The notes below the pieces were generated by a model that had not been told where the DNA came from, searched no databases, and worked only from the letters and a program-made list of their open reading frames with translations. The position numbers and the translations under genes are program-made. Shown in pieces: positions 1 to 8,800 of a stretch of 64,000 bases of DNA; within the stretch, counting starts at the first letter, position 1; the number at the start of each line of letters is the position of its first letter. The stretch comes from Gemmatimonadota bacterium (lineage in GTDB: Bacteria; Gemmatimonadota; Gemmatimonadetes; Longimicrobiales; RSA9), in contig SLCC01000059.1 in the NCBI GenBank assembly GCA_007126035.1, positions 62,001 to 126,000 of the forward strand. The letters are read 5' to 3'.

Positions 1-1488
1 CCGGACCCTCGGCTCCGGGAACTCGGGCGGGAAGTCCGCCGGGTCCATCACGGCGTTGAGGTTCGTGTGGTAGAAGGGATCGTTCTCGTTCCGCAGGTAG
101 CCGCCGGGCGGGTTCAGCAGCTGGGGCAGCTCGTCGAAGGGTATGATCTCGCTCCACACGTCACCGGCGCCGCGGACCGGTACCGCCAGGGTGTCCCCGC
201 CGTGGGGGTGCGGGCGCACCGGGTGGGCCGCGTTCCAGACGTAGAAGATGTTACCATCGGCGTCGGCGTACGTGAAGTTGGAGGCGTTCCTGGCCTGTAG
301 CCGCATCGCCTCCTGCCACTCCTCCAGGGAGCGGGCGGTCATCATCCGCAGGAACTGCTCGCCGACACGGAAGGCATCGTCGCCGCCGGTGCGCAACACG
401 TAGAACCACTGCTCGTCCTGGTGGATCACCGGCCCGATGGACGTCTCCAGCCACTCCCGCGTCTCGGCTCCCTCTCCCTCCTCGGTGCGGTACTCCAGGC
501 GTACCAACTCCCGCACCAGTGGCACCGACCGACCGCCTAACAGGTAGTGGTCCCGTCCGGCCGGGTCTCGCTCCAGCGCGTAGATATCGTTCAGCTCGGG
601 AGCGTTGTTGGTGCTGGACCAACCGAGCCGCTCGTTCCAGCCACCGATCATGCCGAAGGGGCCGCCCAGCCGGAAGTCGCCGTAGAAGTTGAGCACACCC
701 GGCACCGTGATCTGGGCCTCGTAATAGCCAGCGTCCCACGACAGGTGTGGGTTGCGCACGAGGATCGACCGCCCCGAAGTGGTCCGCGACGGGCCGAACG
801 CCCAGGTGTTCGAGCCGTCCTCCCAGCCGCACCAGCCGTCCCGGCCATCCTCCGGGACATAGGACGAGCCATGGACAACCGGCGAGGAAACTGCCGCCGC
901 CCGCCGCTGCGCCTGGCCGTTGTCGCTTGCCTGCCAGTCCATGATCAGGGGCAGGCCGGCCTCTGCCCGGCTCGCGAACCGGCGTCCCACCGCCCACGAC
1001 GGCTGGCCCTTGTCCCTGGCCGACACGTCAGCGCCCGAGAACCGCCGCAGGGGGCGACCTTCGAACTCCTCCGGGCGGAGCTCGATGTAACGGTTGGCCG
1101 CCTCCGCGAAGCCGTGGTAGATGTCCCGGACCTCCTGCGGCAGGCGCGGGAATGTCTCCAGCGCCCGGGCATGGCGACGCCGGGCCTGGAAATCCGAGTC
1201 CAGCGAACCCTCCTCCCGGCCCAGGTACAGCGCCGTCTCGCCTCTGGCCTCCACCAGACCCTGCACGATCCGCTCGCCGTGGTCCTCGAGCTGGACCCAG
1301 CCCAGGGCGAAGCCGGCGGCCCTCAGGTTGTCAGCCAAAATGTGCGGGACCCCGTAATCGGTACGCCGGATCTCCACCTGCTCCGACAACACTCTCCACT
1401 CCGGGGCGGGCGAAACGCCGGTCTGCACCGGAGCAGCGCATGCCAGGGCCAGGGCCGCCAGGGCCGGAAGGGCCAGGCGTCGAGTCAT
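1..1488 (-). CDS. Penicillin acylase family (Ntn) hydrolase, lipoprotein, C-terminus cut by window edge
   Basis: The visible 496 residues read through to the window edge without a stop. Residues 1-17 form a lipoprotein signal (LALAC, Cys17). GSNTWAFGP at about 225-233, followed by TTSGR..LVRNPHL, is the self-cleavage site of penicillin G acylase/aculeacin acylase enzymes, with Ser226 as the N-terminal nucleophile of the beta chain. The preceding block with Q-N/GE..R spacing fits the alpha chain. Family members hydrolyse amide bonds of beta-lactams, acyl-homoserine lactones or cyclic lipopeptides; the substrate here cannot be told. The ATG at 1488 has an AGGAGG-type site and overlaps the stop of the upstream small gene as ATGA, implying translational coupling. 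Confidence 0.88.
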   Translation of the reverse strand, partial: MTRRLALPALAALALACAAPVQTGVSPAPEWRVLSEQVEIRRTDYGVPHILADNLRAAGFALGWVQLEDHGERIVQGLVEARGETALYLGREEGSLDSDFQARRRHARALETFPRLPQEVRDIYHGFAEAANRYIELRPEEFEGRPLRRFSGADVSARDKGQPSWAVGRRFASRAEAGLPLIMDWQASDNGQAQRRAAAVSSPVVHGSSYVPEDGRDGWCGWEDGSNTWAFGPSRTTSGRSILVRNPHLSWDAGYYEAQITVPGVLNFYGDFRLGGPFGMIGGWNERLGWSSTNNAPELNDIYALERDPAGRDHYLLGGRSVPLVRELVRLEYRTEEGEGAETREWLETSIGPVIHQDEQWFYVLRTGGDDAFRVGEQFLRMMTARSLEEWQEAMRLQARNASNFTYADADGNIFYVWNAAHPVRPHPHGGDTLAVPVRGAGDVWSEIIPFDELPQLLNPPGGYLRNENDPFYHTNLNAVMDPADFPPEFPEPRVR

Positions 1489-1802
1489 GACAATCCTCCT
1501 TCTCCTCGATTCGATAGTCGGTGCCCCACCATCCGCCCCTTGGACCAGCGCCAGGGCACCAGGACCGCCAGCCCCCTCGACAGCAGCGGACGCCTCAGGT
1601 CCGACTGCCGCGGACGGGGATCGGGCAACGGGTCCAGGAACCAGACGCCGATACCTGCCAGGGGGTCGGACGGCAGCCTGTCCGCCGGCCGGACCACCCG
1701 CAGCGGGGCACGCAGAGAAGGACGGATCGCCGCCAGCCCTGCCACCTCCACCAGCCCGATCAGGGCGCCGGCCAGCGCGCTGCGCCACACGTTCCACTTC
1801 AC
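1485..1802 (-). CDS. Small hypothetical membrane protein coupled to the acylase gene
   Basis: 105 residues starting at a GTG with a strong AAGGAGG site about 8 nt upstream. There is one clear hydrophobic segment near the N-terminus (about residues 9-27, SALAGALIGLVEVAGLAAI), then a proline/arginine-rich tail. Its stop codon overlaps the acylase ATG (ATGA), so the two are probably one transcript. I recognise no family. The good ribosome binding site and the coupling are the main reasons to believe it is real; an accessory or anchoring role for the acylase would be a guess. Confidence 0.6.
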   Translation of the reverse strand: MKWNVWRSALAGALIGLVEVAGLAAIRPSLRAPLRVVRPADRLPSDPLAGIGVWFLDPLPDPRPRQSDLRRPLLSRGLAVLVPWRWSKGRMVGHRLSNRGEGGLS

Positions 1803-2021
1803 GATCGCCGCCTCCTTGGATCCTGTAGTGCAACCAAAAACCTACTCGAACCATCTCATCTACGCGACCGGCCCCGGTTGGGCCCGCTGTGTGGGACGGG
1901 TCCTCCGGCGGCCGGTTGAAACCTTCGGGCGGCTTGCCTCGTCATGTGGACCAGGATAGCTGAACCGGCTGGAGCAGCCGGCCGTCAGGGAGAACGGGAG
2001 AGGGGACAGGAGACGGGTAAC

Positions 2022-2246
2022 ATGATGATCAACCGCCACCACTCGCTACGCGGACAGCCGCGCTACCAGCTCGCCGGCCGGGTCCTCCTGGTCACCGCGG
2101 TCCTGGCCCTGGTCGTCCCGATCCTTGCAACTTCGGCTCAGCCCCACGCGGCCTGGATTTTCACCACCTCGTACGGAGCCGTAGCAATGGTCGTGGGGCT
2201 CACACTGATCCGCGTCGACCAGGACCCGCCGGTGCCGGTACGGTAA
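2022..2246 (+). CDS. Small hypothetical two-helix membrane protein
   Basis: 74 residues from the ATG at 2022, which follows an AGGAG-like site; a longer in-frame start at 1944 has no ribosome binding site. Two hydrophobic stretches (about residues 17-37, LAGRVLLVTAVLALVVPILA, and 47-64, IFTTSYGAVAMVVGLTLI) predict two transmembrane helices with a charged N-terminus. No recognised family. It stands alone between the divergent acylase operon and the convergent nrdJ gene. A small perfect hairpin (CCGGCT/AGCCGG, about 1966-1982) lies in its leader. Confidence 0.5.
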   Translation: MMINRHHSLRGQPRYQLAGRVLLVTAVLALVVPILATSAQPHAAWIFTTSYGAVAMVVGLTLIRVDQDPPVPVR

Positions 2247-2271
2247 GGTACTCCAGTCTCGGAACAGGAAG

Positions 2272-2340
2272 GGCGCGCCGGCCACCCCGGCTGACCCACC
2301 CGCGTCAGTGGGTCAGTCGGTGTTCTGTGACCGGCGCGCC
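2272..2340. terminator. Nested inverted repeat between convergent genes, probable bidirectional terminator
   Basis: GGCGCGCCGG (2272-2281) pairs with CCGGCGCGCC (2331-2340), and inside it CTGACCCAC (2291-2299) pairs with GTGGGTCAG (2308-2316) around an 8-nt loop. It sits between the plus-strand gene ending at 2246 and nrdJ ending at 2391. There is no T-run on either side, so it is not a classical intrinsic terminator; a U-less or Rho-assisted terminator is the likely reading. Confidence 0.5.
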
Positions 2341-2390
2341 GCAGGACGTCTCCTATTCGATAGGCAACGCTGACTGTGATCGACCTGCCG

Positions 2391-4958
2391 CTAACCGCAC
2401 TCCGAGTAGCCGCAGCTCAGACACTTCACACAGCCCTCCGCGAACTGGAGATCGGAGGCGCACTCCGGGCAGGTGCCAAGGAATGCGTCCCCGGGATCGT
2501 AGGCCTCCAGCTGCGTCTGGGTCTCCGCGTCCGATTCCGCCGCCGGCGTGGGCCTGGACCGGGCCGCGGCAGCCTCCGTCGCCGCGCTCCCGGCGATGGG
2601 CAGCTCCTGCTGGATCCCCTCCTTCTCCATCATGTGCAGCTCCAGCACCTGGCCAATGGCGTCAGGCATGGACAGCACCTTGGTGGGGCCGAGACCCACG
2701 GCCCGGTCGCATGAGATGCCCCGGAGCTGCTTCGCGATGTCGGCCAGCGGGATACCGCTGCGTAGGGCCAGCGAGATCATACGACCCAGGGCCTCGGCGT
2801 CCGCCATGGCCGCGCCACCCGCCTTGCCCAGGGTGGCGAAGACCTCGAAGGGTCGACCGTCAGCGTCCTCGTTGACCGTGACGTAGAGGTCGCCCAGCGG
2901 AGTCCGCATCTTCCGCGTGGTGCCCGCCAGCACGTCGGGCCGCGACTTCCGGTGCAGACGCTTCTGGTGCTTGACCTCCAGCTCCCGGTGCGCCGCGCTC
3001 ACACGGTCCAGCTCCTGACGCAGGCGATGGTTCTCCTCCCGGGAATCCGCCAGCGCCGCCTCCAGGTCCGCCGTCGCCGAAGGCGGGGCCCCGGACTCGA
3101 CCGCACCCTTCTCGGCCCTTCCAGTCTTACCAGTGGACAGCACCTGCATCGGCCGGCACCCGTCGCGGTAGACCGTAACGCCCTTGGCCCTCAGCTCATG
3201 GGCCTGGAGGTAGATGGCCCGCACGTCGTCGAGCGAGGCCTCGTGCGGGAAGTTGCACGTCTTGCTGATGGCGCTGTCCGTAAACTCCTGGAAGGCGGCC
3301 TGCATCCGGATGTGCCACTCCGGCGCCACATCGTGGCTCGTGACGAAGAGCCGCTGAACCACGTCCGGGACTTCCTCGAAATGGATATGGCCCTCGGCGG
3401 CGATCCGCTCCATCAGCGCTTCGCTGTACCAGCCCTGCTCCCGGGCGATCCGGACGAAATCCTTGTTCACGTCCGGCATCTGGGCGCCAGCTTGGTTCCG
3501 CATGAACGCCACGGCGAAGTGCGGCTCGATACCGCCACTGCAGTCGGCGAATATCGATATCGTGCCCGTGGGCGCCACCGTGGTGATGTTGCAGTTGCGC
3601 AGCCTCCGAACCGGACGCACACGCTCACCGTCCACCAGCGCCGCGCTGCCGTCCGGGCCCCAGACGCTGTCCGCCCAGGCCGGGAACTCGCCGCGGACCT
3701 CCGCCAACCGCTCCGACGCGTTCTTCGCCTCGTCATCCACGAAAGCCATGACGCGACGGGCCAACCCGATGGCCCCGTCGCTGTCGTAGGGGACACCGAC
3801 ACGGACCAGCAGGTCGGCCCAGCCCATGATGCCCAGCCCGATACGACGGATCTGCCCGGCCAGCTCGGCGATCTCCGGGAGCGGGTAGTTGTTCGCGTCG
3901 ATCACATTGTCCAGGAAATGGGTCGACAGATGCACCACGCTCCTGAAACCGTCCCAGTCGATCTTCTCCTCCGCCGGCGCGTCCGCGGCAACTCCCTCCT
4001 TCACGAACCGGCCCACGTTCACGCTGCCCAGGTTGCAGACGTCGTACGCCAGGAGCGGCTGCTCGCCACACGGATTCGTCGCCTCGTAGCTGCCCAGCTT
4101 CGGTACCGGGTTGTAACGGTTCGCCTCGTCGATGAAGAACACGCCCGGCTCGCCCGTGCCCCACGCGCCGCGGATGATCAGGTCGAAGATCTCGTTCGCG
4201 TCCTCAGAACCCACCACCTCCTCCGTACGCGGATTGACCAGGTCGTAACGCTCGCCCCGCTTCACCGCCTCCATGAACGCGTCCGTTATCGCCACGCTGA
4301 TGTTGAAGTTCGTCACCTGCGTCACGTCGGTCTTGCACGTGATGAACTCTCTGATGTCGGGATGATCCACCCGCAGGATCCCCATGTTCGCACCACGACG
4401 CGTGCCACCCTGCTTCACCACCTCCGTCGACGCATCGTAGAGCTTCATGAACGACACCGGGCCAGACGCCACACCCATCGTCGACTTCACTCGGTCGTTC
4501 GTCGGACGCAGACGGCTGAATGCGAAACCCGTCCCACCGCCCGACTGATGCACCAACGCCATCGCCCGCAACGTGTCATAAATACCGTTCCTGCCGTTGC
4601 TCAGCGCATCCTCCACCGGCAGCACGAAGCACGCGCTCAACTGGCCCAACGGCCGGCCAGCGTTCATCAGCGTCGGACTGTTCGGCTCGAAATAACGCTG
4701 CGTCATCAAGCGATAGAACTCCCGCGCCAGCTGGTCCACCGCACCAACGCTCGCCCCGTAGCTCGTGTCCACCTCCGCTATCGTTCGCGCTACCCGCCAG
4801 AACATCTGCTCCGGCGACTCCACCGGTGAGCCCGCCTCGTCCTTCTTCAGGTACCGCTTCGCCAGGATTATCCGGGCGTTGTCTGTCATGTCCGCCAGAG
4901 GCAGGTCCTCGGGCAGCACAGCGGCCGGACCAGGTGAGTTTTCGGGCCTCGATGTCAT
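2391..4958 (-). CDS. nrdJ: Adenosylcobalamin-dependent (class II) ribonucleotide reductase
   Basis: About 855 residues. It reduces ribonucleotides to deoxyribonucleotides using adenosylcobalamin to make the thiyl radical. NPCGEQ at about 295-300 supplies the radical-site trio (Asn295, Cys297, Glu299), with a probable redox cysteine at 110 (QLSAC). GVTVYRDGCRPMQVL, a TSCPD domain (CDRAVGLGPTKVLSMPDAI) and a terminal CPEC..CVKCLSCG zinc-ribbon tail are typical of bacterial NrdJ. The two adjacent ATGs at 4961/4958 sit immediately after a GAGGAG, closer than ideal. An in-frame ATG at 5063 would add a poorly family-like N-terminus, so I prefer 4958. It is monocistronic, with NrdR-type operators at its promoter. 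Confidence 0.95.
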   Translation of the reverse strand: MTSRPENSPGPAAVLPEDLPLADMTDNARIILAKRYLKKDEAGSPVESPEQMFWRVARTIAEVDTSYGASVGAVDQLAREFYRLMTQRYFEPNSPTLMNAGRPLGQLSACFVLPVEDALSNGRNGIYDTLRAMALVHQSGGGTGFAFSRLRPTNDRVKSTMGVASGPVSFMKLYDASTEVVKQGGTRRGANMGILRVDHPDIREFITCKTDVTQVTNFNISVAITDAFMEAVKRGERYDLVNPRTEEVVGSEDANEIFDLIIRGAWGTGEPGVFFIDEANRYNPVPKLGSYEATNPCGEQPLLAYDVCNLGSVNVGRFVKEGVAADAPAEEKIDWDGFRSVVHLSTHFLDNVIDANNYPLPEIAELAGQIRRIGLGIMGWADLLVRVGVPYDSDGAIGLARRVMAFVDDEAKNASERLAEVRGEFPAWADSVWGPDGSAALVDGERVRPVRRLRNCNITTVAPTGTISIFADCSGGIEPHFAVAFMRNQAGAQMPDVNKDFVRIAREQGWYSEALMERIAAEGHIHFEEVPDVVQRLFVTSHDVAPEWHIRMQAAFQEFTDSAISKTCNFPHEASLDDVRAIYLQAHELRAKGVTVYRDGCRPMQVLSTGKTGRAEKGAVESGAPPSATADLEAALADSREENHRLRQELDRVSAAHRELEVKHQKRLHRKSRPDVLAGTTRKMRTPLGDLYVTVNEDADGRPFEVFATLGKAGGAAMADAEALGRMISLALRSGIPLADIAKQLRGISCDRAVGLGPTKVLSMPDAIGQVLELHMMEKEGIQQELPIAGSAATEAAAARSRPTPAAESDAETQTQLEAYDPGDAFLGTCPECASDLQFAEGCVKCLSCGYSECG

Positions 4959-4989
4959 CATCTCCTCGCGGCTGCGTCTCGGGTGGCTA

Positions 4990-4998
4990 CGTGGATAA
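4990..4998 (-). promoter_or_regulatory. DnaA-box-like sequence in the nrdJ leader
   Basis: TTATCCACG on the minus strand differs from the consensus DnaA box TTATCCACA only at the last base. It lies 32 nt upstream of the chosen nrdJ start and downstream of the predicted transcription start. Confidence 0.35.
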
Positions 4999-5082
4999 CT
5001 GGATTGTGTGATGATTCCCCGCAGATCGTCGTCAATCGGAGCAACATAGCAGCACCCACACACATCTGCCGGTCGGTGAGTG

Positions 5083-5096
5083 CACTACATGTTGTG
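5083..5096. promoter_or_regulatory. NrdR box 1 (nrdJ operator)
   Basis: CACTACATGTTGTG is a near palindrome that fits the NrdR core CACWATATNTWGTG at 13 of 14 positions. It lies just downstream of the predicted nrdJ start of transcription. NrdR is the ATP/dATP-sensing repressor of ribonucleotide reductase genes. Confidence 0.75.
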
Positions 5097-5106
5097 CGGG
5101 GATCCC

Positions 5107-5135
5107 AGTATGCCACCACATATAGCGGTTGTCAA
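5107..5135 (-). promoter_or_regulatory. nrdJ promoter, sigma-70 type
   Basis: Read on the minus strand: TTGACA at 5135-5130, a 17-nt spacer, then CATACT at 5112-5107. The -35 is perfect and the -10 matches 4 of 6. Transcription would start near 5100, giving a leader of about 140 nt to the chosen nrdJ start. Confidence 0.75.
5114..5127. promoter_or_regulatory. NrdR box 2 (nrdJ operator, inside the promoter spacer)
   Basis: CACCACATATAGCG matches the NrdR core at about 11 of 14 positions. It starts 31 bp from box 1, the three-helical-turn spacing usual for NrdR box pairs. It lies between the -35 and -10 hexamers, where bound NrdR would exclude RNA polymerase. Confidence 0.7.
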
Positions 5136-5143
5136 GACTTTGC

Positions 5144-5215
5144 TTCTCCACAACGTTTTACACCGCAGAGGCTCGGGGTATCCTTTGACTTGCGGGGTTT
5201 TCCACGTTTTCCACA
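5144..5215 (+). promoter_or_regulatory. Cluster of DnaA-box-like sequences upstream of nrdJ
   Basis: TTCTCCACA (5144-5152), TTTTCCACG (5198-5206) and TTTTCCACA (5207-5215) all read the same way and differ from TTATCCACA by one or two bases. A weaker GAATCCACA follows at about 5223. The local sequence is also less GC-rich. DnaA is known to control nrd genes in some bacteria; here that is inference. Confidence 0.35.
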
Positions 5216-5270
5216 GGGACGGGAATCCACAGGGGGACGGGTGGCGATTGGTATGGGGGCGGGAGTTGTA

Positions 5271-5345
5271 TCGGTCTCTGTCAGCAGGAATTGTGGGTGA
5301 TCGGCTTGGCTGATACTACCCACATTTCCTGCTGCCAGAGACCGA
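5271..5345. repeat. 28-bp inverted repeat with 19-nt loop
   Basis: The arms 5271-5298 and 5318-5345 are complementary at 26 of 28 positions, with the two mismatches internal. The structure stands about 50 bp beyond the end of the small minus-strand gene at 5394 and about 135 bp upstream of the nrdJ promoter. No T-run follows on either strand. It may be an unusual terminator for the small-gene pair or a structured RNA; nothing in it is coding. Confidence 0.7.
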
Positions 5346-5393
5346 CGAGGAGTTTCAGTGCCGCTGACGCCGGGTGGCCGCCGGGGACCGGGG

Positions 5394-5582
5394 CTACCGC
5401 CGCTCGTCCTCTTCTACCTCCCGCTCCCGGCGTTCGATCACGTCGATCTGGAGCCCCTGCTCCTGGGCCTGGCGGGACTGCCGGGCCATCATTTCGCGAT
5501 CCCTCAGCTTGCGCCGTCGCCGCTCCAGGTCATCGCTCTCGTGCAGGTAGCGGTGCGGTCTCTGGTTGCGGTTATCGCTCAT
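5394..5582 (-). CDS. Small highly charged hypothetical protein
   Basis: 62 residues, more than half Arg/Glu/Asp/Lys/Gln, probably an extended or coiled-coil helix (SDDLERRRRKLRDREMMARQ...). The ATG follows a GGAGG-type site and overlaps the stop of the upstream gene as ATGA, so the two are coupled. No recognised domain. The strong ribosome binding site and coupling argue that it is translated. Confidence 0.55.
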   Translation of the reverse strand: MSDNRNQRPHRYLHESDDLERRRRKLRDREMMARQSRQAQEQGLQIDVIERREREVEEDERR

Positions 5583-5812
5583 GCGGATTCCTCCCTGGCC
5601 TTCCGGGCGCGTTCAATCTCCTTCTGCCGGTCGGCCTCGGATTGTTGTCGTTTCGCCTCCAGTTCCTCCCGTGGCGTTTCGTTGCCACGGTCCTTCGGAG
5701 CGTTCTCGGGCTTGTCCCGATCCACGCCTTCCTGGGTCTGTCGGCGGAACTTGTAGTCAGTGGCGCCGCCCTCGTTCTGATCGAGGTTGTGCTGATCCGA
5801 GCGTTTGGTCAT
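5579..5812 (-). CDS. Small charged hypothetical protein, first gene of a two-gene operon
   Basis: About 77 residues from the ATG at 5812 (MTKRSDQHNLDQNEGG). An in-frame GTG 12 nt further upstream is a possible alternative, but the GGGG preceding 5812 fits better. The protein is hydrophilic: a polar N-terminal half, then a likely helical segment rich in Glu/Arg/Lys/Gln (REELEAKRQQSEADRQKEIERARKAREE). No family recognised. It shares composition with its coupled downstream neighbour, suggesting a joint structural or stress role, which is speculative. Confidence 0.55.
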   Translation of the reverse strand: MTKRSDQHNLDQNEGGATDYKFRRQTQEGVDRDKPENAPKDRGNETPREELEAKRQQSEADRQKEIERARKAREESA

Positions 5813-5841
5813 GGCGTTCCCCACGCTTCATTTTTTGATTG

Positions 5842-5881
5842 CAAATCGTGGACACATAAAGATTTAACTTCACAAATCGTG
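5842..5881. repeat. Pair of CAAATCGTG direct repeats 31 bp apart
   Basis: CAAATCGTG occurs at 5842-5850 and 5873-5881 in a short AT-rich stretch upstream of the small-protein operon. Same orientation and three-helical-turn spacing suggest two sites for one DNA-binding protein. No clear -35/-10 pair could be fixed around them. Confidence 0.4.
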
Positions 5882-5895
5882 CCGAAAATGGAGGT

Positions 5896-8800
5896 TCAGA
5901 AGCTGGGGCCGGCGCCGATGTGGAGCACGGGTCTGCGCAGGTCCGTTCCCGCCACGGGCAGGGCGATTCCGTAGCGGACGGAGAGGGGGATGCTGTGCAG
6001 CACACCGAGGGTGAGGGCCATTTCTGCACCCACGGACACGAGGGGGGTCTGATCTGCCCGGGGACAGCGGTGGAATCGGTCGCGTGCGCGCTCCTGTTCG
6101 GAGCACCAGGCGTGACCAGCATCGGCGAAGAGTGCTCCGGCCACGGAGGTCAGGGAGAACCCCAGGACCTGCTGGGGAGCGCCGGTCATGTGGAGGGGGA
6201 ACCGGTACTCGGTGCTGGCGATCCAGGCGCGGGTCCCGAACCGTTCCCCGCTCCTGAACCCGCGCACCGGGAGGAAGGGCCCCGCCCCGATGGTCCCCTG
6301 CCAGAGGTCCGGGGTGCCGCCGGGAGTGCCGCCGATGGAGGTGGTCCTGGCGTCGTCGCCGGTCCGCCGCAGGCCTGCGATGCGGATTGCGGTGACGTGG
6401 TCGGCGAATCCCCAGAGCCTGTGGCCCCGGAAGGCGGCAAGGGAGCCGAGCACCTGGTCGTAGGCGATGCGGCCGTCGGTCACGTTCCACCAGCGGCCCA
6501 GGCCTATGGAGGTGGTGAAGCCGTCCTGCCGGCTGATGGAGTAGGGGTGTTGTCGGACGTTGGAGAACCCCGGGCGGGCGGTGATGCTCGCGGTGGTGGG
6601 CAGCTCCCGCAGCCTGATCCCTGCCTCGGTCAGCTCTCCGGTGCTCAGCCGGCGAGCCTGGAACTGCTCCCGCTCCATGTCGCTGCCCAGGGCCAGCCAG
6701 GCGGTGTTGCGCCACTGGCGTCGCCAGAACACGGCGCTCAGGGACACCCGGTCCTGCCTTTCCAGGACCGCCTCCTGCAGGTCCTCCGCCAGCTCGAGCC
6801 ACCCGGCACCCGACCAGACCCGGCGAGCGCTGAGCGACAGGTCGGGATTGCCCAGGCCGGCCCATGTCCAGGCGATGCCGCCTCCCAGGCGGCCGGTGTC
6901 GATGTCGTAGGCGGCGGACCCGCTCCAGCTGTGCCTGCGCAGCACGTCCCAGCCCAGGGAGTGGATGCCCAGGAACCGGTTCCATTGACCGGTCTCGGTA
7001 CTTCCCACCACCTCGAAGGTAGGGGCCCAGAACCGGGGTAGGGCGCCTGGCAGGGCGTTGTAGGGCTGGGCTGGGCCGCCGAAGACGTCACCATCTTCCG
7101 GCCCGGTCGTCATATCCGGCGCCAGCGGTGCCTGCGCCTCCCCCACCGGACCGGCGGGCGGGGGCAGCAGGCTCGGCTGGTAGTGGACTGCCGGGGGCGC
7201 GGCAGGCCGCCAGGCTGTTGTGTCGAAGGCCATCCTCTCGATCCGCCACCCCGTGTAGCCGTAGCCGACGAAGAAGATCGACCCACCGTCGGGCGACATC
7301 TCCGGGTCGAAAGCTCCCGTGACTACGTTGGTCACCTGCCACAGGCTTTCTGGCTGGTCTGGCGCCCTGTCCGGCTGGCCTGGCGCCGTCGGCGCGACCG
7401 CCGGCGCCGGGGCGGCGAAGAGGTTGGGCACGCCGGTCCTGTCGGACCAGAAGAGCACCCATCGGCCGTCCGACGACCATGCAGGGCTACCGTCCATGGC
7501 GTCCGCATCCGTCAAAGCGGAGAGCTGGCCCGTGGCGGCGTCCACCACCACCACGTTGAGCCGGCCTCCGGCGAACCGTGAGACGGCTATGCGACGGCCA
7601 TCGGGGCACCATCGAGGCGAGTCGAAGGCCTCACCGGGCGCGGCCGGCGATATTGTGCGGGTGGTGCCTTCCGCCATGTCGTACTCGACCAGGTGCACTG
7701 CTCCGTCCTCTACCTGAACCGCCGCCACTCGCCGGCCGTCGGGCGCCACGTCTGGCTGGGCCAGGCGTTGGTGGCGTGTCAGGCGCCTGCTGGGCCTCCC
7801 ATCGTCACCGGCCAGCCACAAATCGCTGTAGAGGCGGTATCGGCCCTGGTACTCGAGCTGCGCGAAGACCAGGCCCGAGCCATCCGGGAGCCAGCTGGCT
7901 GGCCCCAGGATCATGCCGAACTGGTTCCTCGGCGCCACCTGCACCACCTCTCCGGTGCCGAAGTCCATCAACTCGGTGACGGCGTCGGAGCGGAAGTCGT
8001 GACCGGCGTAGCTCAGGCGAAGCCCGTCGGGCGAGATCCGGGGCGCGACGGCATACGGGTCTCGCCTGGCCACCGTCTCCGATGCCGTGAGTCCCTCGGC
8101 CGCCAGGCTGTCCGCCAGTGCCCGTGCCGACCGGGTGGCGGAGCGTCGCCAGTCATCGTAGATGGCGCTGAACGGCCGGCCCAGCGCTCGCCGTGCCACG
8201 TGGTCGAAGAACAGGAACGTGGGCAGCACGGAACCGTAGGTGGCGTCGAAGAGCGCGGGGTGTGCCTCGGGACCGTACTGCTCGGTAATCCATTCCATGA
8301 GGGCGGCGCCGTACACGTAGCTGCGCTCGCCGCCGGGGAACACGGGGCTGGGTGTGCTCACCTGCCGGAGCCTTGGTATCTCCGCCTCCAGCGCCGCGGC
8401 CCGGATCACCATGTCGTGATAAGTGCCATGGACCCGGCCTCCGCCGGTCAGGACCGACTCGTAGTAGGTGGCCACTCCCTCCATGTTCCAGATGGGAGTG
8501 CCCACGGCCGGGAACAGCGGCCAGACGATGGGTATGCGTCCGAAGACGGAGCGGACCGCCCGCCCCACGGGGCCGGCGGGGTCCAGGTGGAAGATGTGCA
8601 CCAGCTCGTGGGCCACCACCAGCTCCAGCCAGTCCCGGCTGAAGCCCAGCGACGGGACGCCAGCCGGCGGCCGGGCGTAGACCACTATCCGGTTCCTGGT
8701 GAACGGCGTTGCCAGACCGTTGCTGAAGTCCACGTGGTCGGTCACCACCATCTCGACGGGACCACGGGGCACCCGGTCCAGCTCCGATCGGAGCAGGATC

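Noticed and set aside
2952-4829. Long plus-strand open frame across nrdJ
   Set aside because: Arg/His-rich composition and no domain; it is the antisense shadow of the well-supported nrdJ frame.
5144-5230. Chromosomal replication origin
   Set aside because: Only one-base-off DnaA boxes, no dnaA, dnaN, gyrB, rpmH or parAB genes, and no clear AT-rich unwinding region.
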